Below, piece after piece: positions 1 through 7,131 of a stretch of DNA of 25,158 nt (position 1 is the first letter of the stretch; each line of letters opens with the position of its first letter). The stretch covers positions 1 through 25,158 of the forward strand of contig CADCCH010000038.1 of the NCBI GenBank assembly GCA_902799875.1, given 5' to 3'. Under the pieces are notes generated by a model. The model was not told the origin of the DNA. It ran no database searches and was given only the letters and a program-made list of their open reading frames with translations. This DNA comes from an uncultured Bacteroidales bacterium. GTDB lineage: Bacteria; Bacteroidota; Bacteroidia; Bacteroidales; Paludibacteraceae. The position numbers were made by a program, and so were the translations under genes.

Positions 1-99
1 ACGGCGAAAAGTTTTGAAGATCATGTCTTTGCCGTAGGGGCTTTTTGATTTTAATTTTCCGGACATACTTGCGATGCCGGGCATAAGATCTACTTTCAT
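1..99 (-). CDS. Partial small protein running off the left edge (phage-type, unknown)
   Basis: An open frame starts with ATG (complement of 97-99) and stays open for 33 codons to the window edge. It begins MKVDLMPGIASMSGKLKS and continues with basic residues and a segment IFKTFRR. It lies 25 bp downstream of the replication-initiator-like gene on the same strand, so it fits the same leftward transcription unit. The short start followed by a G-K-rich stretch resembles small phage proteins of Bacteroidota in style, but I do not recognise a family. The start lacks a clear ribosome-binding sequence, though an A/T-rich leader is normal for this group. The rest of the gene is outside the window. 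Confidence 0.5.
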   Translation of the reverse strand, partial: MKVDLMPGIASMSGKLKSKSPYGKDMIFKTFRR

Positions 100-124
100 A
101 AGGATTATAAATTTTTTAAAGGGT

Positions 125-832
125 TTACCAATCGCGGACCCATTCGAGTCCGAAGCGGTTCATCGTGTCACGGTAGCAGAGTTTGTAGGCTCCGTTGTAC
201 TTGACTTGGACGATGTCGCCGCCTTCGTCGCCGCGAAGGAAGGTTGGTTGCGGTTCGGGGAAGTCCACTACAAAGAAGTAGGGATTTGAGTTGTCTCCAT
301 GGTGTCCGGGTGCGCCCTCTTGCGCGGCCTCCACCATCGCCTTTTGTGCGACCTCGGAACGTTGCTCGAAGGCAATTTTTGTAGCGCCTTTCCGGTTGTG
401 ATATTCCGTAGGCATAGTCATAGAGAAATATTCCCAAAATTTTTCAAATAAATCAGTCTGCATGTCTGCTTGCTTTTTATTATTTATATTATTATATAGG
501 GGGGTATGGGGGGAGCGGACTGAATCCGCATTTTCGCGGACTGATTCCGCATTTTCGCGGACTGATTCCGCACTACTACTGCGGACTGAATCCGCACTAC
601 GCCATAAACCATCGGTACAAAGAATAAGGTTCTTTTCCATAAGCGTATTCAATATATTTCTAACGCTCTTTTCGTTTAATCCGAGTAGTTCGGCAAGGTG
701 TCGCTTTGAACCATCGTAGCCCCCTTTAGCCCCATGAGTTAAGCCGTGAATATAAGCAAAGATGCGACATTCTGCGAGAGTTAATTGCAGGTCGTTCCAC
801 ATCCATTCATATTCTTTCACGTAGAGAGTCAT
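125..832 (-). CDS. Winged-helix phage replication initiator-like protein (lambda O-like layout)
   Basis: A 235-residue protein. Residues about 15-75 form a winged-helix DNA-binding domain: LTLAECRIFAYIHG, then a segment with LAELLGLNEKSVRNIL followed by LMEKNLI, as in N-terminal domains of phage replication proteins and replisome organisers. Residues about 78-107 are a low-complexity linker with four copies of A-[DE]-S-V-R. The remainder (from about residue 125) has FWEYF and a helix-rich tail like the C-terminal part of phage initiator or helicase-loader proteins. The linker DNA carries four palindromic repeats and a flanking A/T-rich tract (separate entries). The start codon at 832 sits 3 bp after the stop of the upstream small gene, so translation is probably coupled. 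The alternative is a plasmid or ICE-type helix-turn-helix protein. The wHTH call is fairly secure; the replication role is inference. Confidence 0.6.
   Translation of the reverse strand: MTLYVKEYEWMWNDLQLTLAECRIFAYIHGLTHGAKGGYDGSKRHLAELLGLNEKSVRNILNTLMEKNLILCTDGLWRSADSVRSSSAESVRENAESVRENADSVRSPHTPLYNNINNKKQADMQTDLFEKFWEYFSMTMPTEYHNRKGATKIAFEQRSEVAQKAMVEAAQEGAPGHHGDNSNPYFFVVDFPEPQPTFLRGDEGGDIVQVKYNGAYKLCYRDTMNRFGLEWVRDW
473..595. other. Candidate phage replication origin (iterons plus A/T-rich tract)
   Basis: Next to the four palindromic repeats (515-595), and downstream of them in the direction of the gene, is a tract at 473-498 that is almost entirely A/T (runs of TTTTTATTATTTA and TATATTATTATATA type), separated by a G-rich block at 499-514. 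Known precedent: in phage lambda the origin lies inside gene O, with four dyad-symmetric iterons followed by an A/T-rich unwinding region further along O. The same order is seen here relative to the transcription direction. That this is a working origin is inference from layout only. Confidence 0.5.
515..595. repeat. Four iteron-like 15-bp hyphenated palindromes inside the initiator-like gene
   Basis: Copies lie at 515-529, 536-550, 557-571 and 581-595, each GCGGACTGAWTCCGC. The outer five bases of each copy are exact inverted repeats (GCGGA/TCCGC). Start-to-start spacing is 21, 21 and 24 bp, so copies sit on about the same helix face. Copies 1 and 2 are followed by ATTTTC, copies 3 and 4 by ACTAC. 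In the reading frame of the minus-strand gene they encode A-[DE]-S-V-R. Copy number, dyad symmetry and position in the linker of a DNA-binding protein gene match initiator-binding iterons. A purely protein-level repeat is the competing explanation. Confidence 0.7.
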
Positions 833-835
833 ATC

Positions 836-1006
836 CTATTTCTTTTCGGGAAATGGAATTTTCCTATAGTGCTGCTCAAGATAATAGTCCTTACGGGCAA
901 TCTCAAAAACATAACCATTTAACTCAAAACCGGTGCATAAGCAGCCTCTGCACTTTAGAGTTAGTGTTATGCGCAACAACTCATCTCGATTTTCTTCTAT
1001 TAGCAT
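836..1006 (-). CDS. Small 56-residue Cys-containing protein, unknown function
   Basis: A short open frame from ATG (complement of 1004-1006) to TAG (complement of 836-838). The product begins MLIEENRDELLRITLTLK, contains CRGCLC around residues 24-29, and ends in a basic tail PFPEKK. The start is preceded by AAAGGACGAG, a good purine-rich ribosome-binding site, which is unusual for this group and supports real translation. The stop lies 3 bp before the start of the initiator-like gene, consistent with a coupled phage operon. The closely spaced cysteines might bind a metal, but no known zinc-binding family is evident. Confidence 0.55.
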   Translation of the reverse strand: MLIEENRDELLRITLTLKCRGCLCTGFELNGYVFEIARKDYYLEQHYRKIPFPEKK

Positions 1007-1040
1007 ATCTCGTCCTTTCTTTTAGCCGAAATTACCATAC

Positions 1041-1209
1041 TTACGAGAGTTTACGGACACGTTCGTAGGACCAGATGGTGTCGATACGCATGGAGCGCCA
1101 GGCTTTGCGGTCGATGTCGTAAAAGGCGACTATGGTGCGATCGTAAGCCTCTTGTTGTTCGGGGGACGATACCTTCGTTGAGGGCTTTACGTAAATCGGG
1201 GATATTCAT
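1041..1209 (-). pseudogene. Small phage-type ORF split by a +1 shift in a C5 run
   Basis: From ATG (complement of 1207-1209) the first frame reads MNIPDLRKALNEGIVP and then degenerates into an Arg/His-rich out-of-frame tail ending at 1051. If one C is removed from the five-C run (G run at 1161-1165 on the plus strand), the frame continues as IVPEQQEAYDRTIVAFYDID and then KAWRSMRID to a TAA at 1041, giving a sensible 55-residue protein. The start is 15 bp after the HNH gene stop. The shift may be a sequencing error in a homopolymer, a real mutation, or recoding; the sequence alone cannot decide. No family recognised. Confidence 0.5.
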
Positions 1210-1224
1210 AAATTTGTAGATGTT

Positions 1225-1860
1225 TTAAAGTTCGGGAAAGTCATCGACGATGCCGGGTCGGACGATGGTGAATTGAGGACCGACGAGAAGGCGCATAAGA
1301 TCCTCGCGAGTGAGTTTCTCGTACTCCCACGGCGTATGGGTTTCTTTGAAGACCGCCATACGTTCGTAGTACCCGAGTAGCGCACCGGAGAAGAGCTCCG
1401 GACGAATACCTTTGTTGCGCAGCTTACGCATAAAACCGCCGTCACGAAAGTTGATAGCAACCGGTACGGCACGGAGATTATGGATGTCATTGTTTAGTGG
1501 GTTTCCGTCGATATGGTCGATGGTGTAGCCTTCGGGGATCTCGCCTTTGAAGGTAAGGTACTTAAGACGGGCGAGGTATAAATCGCCGAATCCTCGCGGA
1601 AGTTTTAGATACCGTGTGGTGTTCTTTTTGAACTTTTCTTTCGGCCTTAACAATAGCATCACTTTTTGTCCGTACTGATTGAGCACGTCGTTGGTGACGG
1701 GATGCAGCCAGAGGGTGTAACCGTTGGTGTAGTCCGGATTTGCTTGTTTGTAGTCGCGGGATAGGAACCAGATGCGGCTGAGAGGTTCGCGTTTGGGGGT
1801 GGATCGATTAATAGACCCTTTTTTGTGACCCACTTCTGTGGGTAATTTTGTTATTGCCAT
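1225..1860 (-). CDS. HNH endonuclease family protein, phage-type
   Basis: A 211-residue protein. The diagnostic segment is IDHIDGNPLNNDIHNLRAV near residues 114-132: the H of IDHIDG, the central N and the H of IHNLR form the HNH catalytic ββα-metal motif. Free-standing HNH nucleases of this size are common between phage genes, where many are homing endonucleases. The N-terminus is basic (KLPTEVGHKKGSINRSTPKR), fitting DNA binding, and residues about 30-100 contain aromatic-rich β-type sequence like the DNA-recognition part of such enzymes. It lies in the leftward phage-type gene string, behind its own promoter-like element and hairpin (1874-1947). No intron ends are evident, so it looks free-standing. 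The target site is unknown. Confidence 0.75.
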   Translation of the reverse strand: MAITKLPTEVGHKKGSINRSTPKREPLSRIWFLSRDYKQANPDYTNGYTLWLHPVTNDVLNQYGQKVMLLLRPKEKFKKNTTRYLKLPRGFGDLYLARLKYLTFKGEIPEGYTIDHIDGNPLNNDIHNLRAVPVAINFRDGGFMRKLRNKGIRPELFSGALLGYYERMAVFKETHTPWEYEKLTREDLMRLLVGPQFTIVRPGIVDDFPEL

Positions 1861-1873
1861 ATTACACCGGATC

Positions 1874-1947
1874 TCGGAGGGATGTTATCTCCGAAAAGCG
1901 ATGCAAAATTACAGGAAATTAAATTGGGAAGCGTAACAAAATGTTAC
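1874..1947 (-). promoter_or_regulatory. Possible promoter, leader hairpin and operator-like dyad before the HNH gene
   Basis: On the minus strand TAATTTTG (complement of 1904-1911) fits the Bacteroidota -7 element. A perfect dyad GTAACA-AAA-TGTTAC at 1933-1947 lies just upstream, overlapping the stop codon of the 84-residue gene, and supplies a TTG, but at 25 bp rather than 20 bp from the -7. Downstream, TCGGAG/CTCCGA arms (1874-1879, 1889-1894) would form a hairpin in the leader. The dyad might be a repressor operator. The non-ideal spacing keeps confidence low. Confidence 0.35.
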
Positions 1948-2198
1948 AAAGCGACTTCATCCTTCATTTTTGTCGCTCGCCATATAGTTTGGCGATTTTC
2001 TCCAAGCCTTTCAGCCGCTGCTTTGTAGTGGTCTTTTAGCTTTAACCGAGTCGCGGTATCATCCATATCGATACGCACTAATTGGTTAAAATCCGACATG
2101 TAGAAATAGAACTGACGAAAAGACTCTTCGTCATGTACATACTTGTTCTTAATGCTTAGAAAAGCATCGAACATTTCAGCCGTTACAACGTGATTCAT
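1944..2198 (-). CDS. 84-residue phage-type protein with possible C-terminal helix-turn-helix
   Basis: First gene after the phage-type promoter and structured leader. The N-terminal half is acidic and aromatic (MNHVVTAEMFDAFLSIKNKY, then EESFRQFYFYMSDF). The C-terminal part has AAERLGENRQTIWRATK near residues 62-78, which looks like a recognition-helix motif (A-x-R-L-G-x-x-R-x-T-I) and so may bind DNA. A small first-gene DNA-binding protein would suit a regulator or excision-type protein of a phage, but no family is recognised. The ATG overlaps the foot of a GCGCAA/TTGCGC hairpin in the mRNA, which could control its translation. Confidence 0.6.
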   Translation of the reverse strand: MNHVVTAEMFDAFLSIKNKYVHDEESFRQFYFYMSDFNQLVRIDMDDTATRLKLKDHYKAAAERLGENRQTIWRATKMKDEVAL

Positions 2199-2199
2199 T

Positions 2200-2303
2200 G
2201 CGCAATTTATTTGCGCGTCAATGGCTTTCGGGCTATAAAGAGAGGCGGCAATCCGTCCACTCCTCAGGCCCTAGGAAAGCCTATAACATAGACAGATGCC
2301 GCC
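2200..2303 (-). ncRNA. Candidate structured 5' leader RNA with pseudoknot
   Basis: Read on the minus strand from the predicted transcription start (near 2303), the RNA opens with GGCGGCAUCUGUCU (2303-2290), which pairs with GGACGGA and UGCCGCC (2258-2244) in a 14-bp stem with one bulged U. The loop contains GGCUUUC (complement of 2275-2281), exactly complementary to GAAAGCC downstream (complement of 2223-2229), allowing an H-type pseudoknot or an alternative fold. A second perfect hairpin, GCGCAA/UUGCGC (2216-2200), abuts the AUG at 2198. The layout suggests a cis-regulatory leader. I could not match it to a known riboswitch or ribozyme. Confidence 0.45.
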
Positions 2304-2306
2304 CCG

Positions 2307-2337
2307 CAAAGGTACAACTTTTATTTGATATATGCAA
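2307..2337 (-). promoter_or_regulatory. Bacteroidota-type promoter for the leftward phage-type operon
   Basis: On the minus strand TTG (complement of 2335-2337), 20 bp, then TACCTTTG (complement of 2307-2314) match the -33/-7 consensus TTG...TANNTTTG. The expected start site falls close to 2303, exactly where the long leader stem begins. Confidence 0.65.
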
Positions 2338-2399
2338 GTTTTTTTAATTAAATTGTAGAAAAATTGAAGAAAAATGGCATACACTATTGTGTCTGTCAA

Positions 2400-2456
2400 T
2401 TTTTTTTTTTTTTTTTTACGCCGATTTATGTGCGCGAGTACGCAAACGCGCGTGTA
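2400..2456 (+). promoter_or_regulatory. gyrB upstream region: T18 tract and 10-bp leader hairpin
   Basis: A run of 18 T at 2400-2417 is followed by a stem with arms TATGTGCGCG (2427-2436) and CGCGCGTGTA (2447-2456) around a 10-nt loop; three of the ten RNA pairs are G-U, so it is stable only in the plus-strand transcript. It lies 38 bp before the gyrB start. No convincing TANNTTTG promoter is visible here. From 2457 to 2494 the leader is A-rich, normal for translation starts in this group. Confidence 0.4.
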
Positions 2457-2476
2457 CATACATAAAATAGGAATAA

Positions 2477-4480
<2,004 letters not shown>

Positions 4481-4483
4481 GAT

Positions 4484-5023
4484 ATGAGAATAGCAGTTTA
4501 TTGTTCGGCGAAAGATGCGATACCGGAGGAGTATTTGCAACTCGGTGACGCATTGGGCAGGTGGCTCGGCGAAAACGGTCACACGCTGATCTACGGCGGT
4601 GCTACGGGTGGTCTGATGAGCCGCACGAGTGACGCGGCGAAGCAAGCCGGAGCCCATGTGATCGGTGTCATCCCTCCGCGGATCAAGGCGGCAGGACGGT
4701 TAGCCACCAACTGCGATTACCTCATCGAGGTGAACAATATGTCCGAACGCAAACAGCGGATGCGTGACGAAGCGGATAGCATCGTTTGTCTGCCGGGAAG
4801 TTACGGCACGCTGGATGAGATGATGGACGCCACAAGTTCGGCCATCGTAGGGGAACATAAAAAGCCGGTGTTCGTGCTGAACTACAAAGGCTTCTATGAA
4901 CCCCTCAAACAGCAGATCGAACTCATGAAGAGCCTGCAATTCATCCCGCAAGACGAACATTACAGACCGATATTTGTTGATACATTAGAAGAATTATATA
5001 CTTTAATAAATAGTCAATTATGA
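4484..5023 (+). CDS. LOG family nucleotide 5'-monophosphate phosphoribohydrolase-like protein
   Basis: A 179-residue Rossmann-fold protein of the 'Lonely Guy' (TIGR00730) family; members cleave the N-glycosidic bond of nucleoside monophosphates, including cytokinin and AMP-type substrates. Family features are YGGATGGLM (37-45), SERKQRM (87-93) with the conserved R and K, and PGSYGTLDE (104-112). The last corresponds to the PGGxGTxxE signature with the second glycine replaced by Ser106 while the catalytic-loop Glu112 is kept. The start lies 3 bp after gyrB, and its stop overlaps the next start (ATGA), so all three are likely co-translated. The physiological substrate in Bacteroidota is not established. 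Confidence 0.9.
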   Translation: MRIAVYCSAKDAIPEEYLQLGDALGRWLGENGHTLIYGGATGGLMSRTSDAAKQAGAHVIGVIPPRIKAAGRLATNCDYLIEVNNMSERKQRMRDEADSIVCLPGSYGTLDEMMDATSSAIVGEHKKPVFVLNYKGFYEPLKQQIELMKSLQFIPQDEHYRPIFVDTLEELYTLINSQL

Positions 5024-6333
5024 ATTTATTCACAGCCAGATTAACCGGTAAGATGCTCTCGACAGAGGCATTCGAGAAAGCCATTCATGACATGCAAGAG
5101 CGTGTTAAACGCTGGCGCGCCATTGAGAAATCGCCTGAACTGGCAGAGTATAAAGAGCTTAAGAAGATCGTAGAAAGCAGCGACTTCCAGGAAGCGAAGA
5201 ACGAACTTATCAACCGTAAGTACAAAGATACGCAGGAAGGACGTAAGATGATGGAATACGAGGCATTGAGCAACTCGTCCAGCATTCGTCGTTACCGTCG
5301 CGCCCTCAAGGATGAGGAGTTCCAGGCCTTCCTGGCTTTCCGTGAGACGGAGGATTTTGCGAAGATCAAGAGCGTCAAGCAAGTGCTGACAGACCCGATG
5401 ATCCGCAAGTACAACCTGCTCTATTACTCTTCGTATTACAAGAACTATCTCAAGGTGCTTAACTCACCGGACCTCAAACGTCTGGCGGAGTTGGAGGAAG
5501 AGGTACACAAGGAGGATTTCCAGAAGCGTCATGCCCTTTGGGCAGACACCAAACGCTGGCAGCACTCCGACCAGTACAAGACTTTCGCACGCTATCAGGA
5601 ACTGGCGAACAGCGACGATATCAAGTTCTTCTTTGAGTCCCGCGAAGAGAAGATCGATTGGGCTGAGCTCTTCCGTCCGACCTTCGACGACGATATGACT
5701 TCGTCCAAGAACTGGAAAGCCGGTTTCGGTTATGCTAACCCGGCGATGAAAGACGGCCACTCCCGTACCTCCGAGCGTCAGGCTTATAACGGCGGTAAGA
5801 ACACTTTCTTTGTCGAAGGTCGTATGGACCTCGAGACCCGCGAAGAGAGCAAGAAAGCCATCGCGTGGGACGAGAAGAAAGGTTTCACCGAGCATGTGTT
5901 CGAGTATACCTCCGATGTGATGAACACGAAGGATATCTTCATGCAGGAGTCCGGTATGTTCATGGCGAAAGTGCGTTCGCAGGGCGCTGGACACCATTTC
6001 TTCGGTCTGGGTACCGGTAAACTGAACAACCCGATGATTGCCCTCTACCACTATAACGGTAAGAACCATCAGATGGGTCTGGTCAACGGCTCGAAGACCG
6101 AGATGGCGGACCTGACCGGTATGCTCCGTTCGATGTACTACGTCTATACCTTCCGTTGGACGAAGAACGAGCTGATCTGGTATGTGAACAACATGGAGAT
6201 CCTTCGTTTGCCGAATCGTCTTCCCAAAGAGGCGATGTTCTTCTATGCCCAGAGCTGGCTGCCGAAGGCAGAGAAGGGTGGAGAAGGTAAACTGAAGATC
6301 CAATGGGCACGTGCATACAAAGCTGTTGACTAA
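5020..6333 (+). CDS. Helical-repeat protein with glucanase/lectin-like C-terminal domain, unknown function
   Basis: A 437-residue protein not recognised as a named family. No signal peptide: it starts MNLFTARLTGKMLSTEAF. Residues about 20-205 consist of irregular tandem helical units with the pattern [SD]-x-x-[FYI]-x-x-[YF]-x-x-L (for example SPELAEYKELKK, SSIRRYRRALKD, EEFQAFLAFRET, DQYKTFARYQEL). From about residue 212 the sequence becomes β-rich. It resembles the concanavalin-A-like (GH16/laminin-G) fold, with GMFMAKVR near 312, TFRWTKNELIWYVNNMEILR, and LKIQWARAYK at the end, matching the last strand of GH16 proteins. The acidic GH16 catalytic motif (ExDxxE) is not seen at its expected place, where ALYHYNG stands instead, so enzymatic activity is doubtful. 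It overlaps the LOG gene by 4 bp and lies 12 bp before kdsA. Confidence 0.75.
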   Translation: MNLFTARLTGKMLSTEAFEKAIHDMQERVKRWRAIEKSPELAEYKELKKIVESSDFQEAKNELINRKYKDTQEGRKMMEYEALSNSSSIRRYRRALKDEEFQAFLAFRETEDFAKIKSVKQVLTDPMIRKYNLLYYSSYYKNYLKVLNSPDLKRLAELEEEVHKEDFQKRHALWADTKRWQHSDQYKTFARYQELANSDDIKFFFESREEKIDWAELFRPTFDDDMTSSKNWKAGFGYANPAMKDGHSRTSERQAYNGGKNTFFVEGRMDLETREESKKAIAWDEKKGFTEHVFEYTSDVMNTKDIFMQESGMFMAKVRSQGAGHHFFGLGTGKLNNPMIALYHYNGKNHQMGLVNGSKTEMADLTGMLRSMYYVYTFRWTKNELIWYVNNMEILRLPNRLPKEAMFFYAQSWLPKAEKGGEGKLKIQWARAYKAVD

Positions 6334-6345
6334 AAACTGAACACT

Positions 6346-7128
6346 ATGTTCCTTATTGCCGGGCCGTGTGCTATCGAAAACAGAGACATCGTCATGACGA
6401 CGGCGGAGACGCTCAGACGTCTCTGTTATGACTTGGGTATCACCCTCTATTTCAAGTCCTCGTTCGACAAAGCTAACCGTACCTCCGCTTCGGCGCGCGG
6501 TATCGGTATCGATGAAGGACTGCGTATCCTCGAGGAAGTGAAACGGGATTTCAGCCTGCCTATCGTGACCGATGTGCATGAGAGTTGGCAGTGCGACCCT
6601 GTGTCGGCAGTAGCCGATGTGATCCAGATACCCGCTTTCCTCTCGCGTCAGACCGATCTGCTGCAGGCTGCGGCAGCTACCGGACGTATCGTGAACGTCA
6701 AGAAAGGACAGTTCATGGCTCCTTGGGACATGAAAGGGGCGATAGAGAAGATCGAACAGGTACAAGCCAATGCCGCACGGGACGGTAAGATCTGGTTGAC
6801 CGAACGCGGTTCATCTTTCGGCTACGGACGTCTCGTGGTGGACATGACTTCGCTCGTGGAGATGCGTCGTTTCGGTTGTCCGGTCGTCTTCGATGCTACG
6901 CACTCCGTGCAACAACCTTCATCGCAAGCAGGTATAACCGGAGGTAACCGGGCAATGGTTCCGTATCTCATGCGCGCCGCACTGGCTGTCGGCGTGGACG
7001 GACTCTTCATCGAGACCCATCCCGATCCGGACCAAGCTATCTCGGATGCCGCTAACCAAGTGCGACTATCCGATATGAAGAATCTACTCACGCAGGCATT
7101 GGAAATAAACCAACTCGTAAAACAATAA
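6346..7128 (+). CDS. kdsA: 3-deoxy-D-manno-octulosonate-8-phosphate synthase, metal-dependent type
   Basis: Condenses phosphoenolpyruvate with arabinose 5-phosphate to Kdo-8-phosphate for the inner core of lipopolysaccharide, in the cytoplasm. The 260 residues cover the full TIM barrel: AGPCAIE at the N-terminus, FKSSFDKANRTS, ITDVHE-type strand (IVTDVHESWQ), AFLSRQTDLL, NVKKGQF, TERGSSFGYGRLVVDM and DATHSVQQP. Cys8, His186, Glu223 (ETHPDPD) and Asp234 (SDAANQ) align with the four metal ligands known in the Aquifex aeolicus enzyme, where the metal-free E. coli type has Asn instead of Cys. The start is chosen at MFLIAGPC, close to the first strand; it is compact but complete. The next gene begins 3 bp after the stop. 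Confidence 0.95.
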   Translation: MFLIAGPCAIENRDIVMTTAETLRRLCYDLGITLYFKSSFDKANRTSASARGIGIDEGLRILEEVKRDFSLPIVTDVHESWQCDPVSAVADVIQIPAFLSRQTDLLQAAAATGRIVNVKKGQFMAPWDMKGAIEKIEQVQANAARDGKIWLTERGSSFGYGRLVVDMTSLVEMRRFGCPVVFDATHSVQQPSSQAGITGGNRAMVPYLMRAALAVGVDGLFIETHPDPDQAISDAANQVRLSDMKNLLTQALEINQLVKQ

Positions 7129-7131
7129 GTT

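Noticed and set aside
515..595. CRISPR-like array
   Set aside because: Units are only 15 bp with 6-9 bp between them, the spacers are near-identical, and the array is inside a coding frame with no cas genes nearby.
1051..1209. 52-residue Arg/His-rich protein in the unshifted frame
   Set aside because: Its second half looks like out-of-frame translation, while the shifted frame gives a normal-looking protein.
1225..2303. HNH-associated RNA-guided (IscB/OMEGA-type) system
   Set aside because: The HNH protein is only 211 residues without RuvC-like or arginine-rich bridge regions, and the structured RNA lies two positions upstream before another gene.
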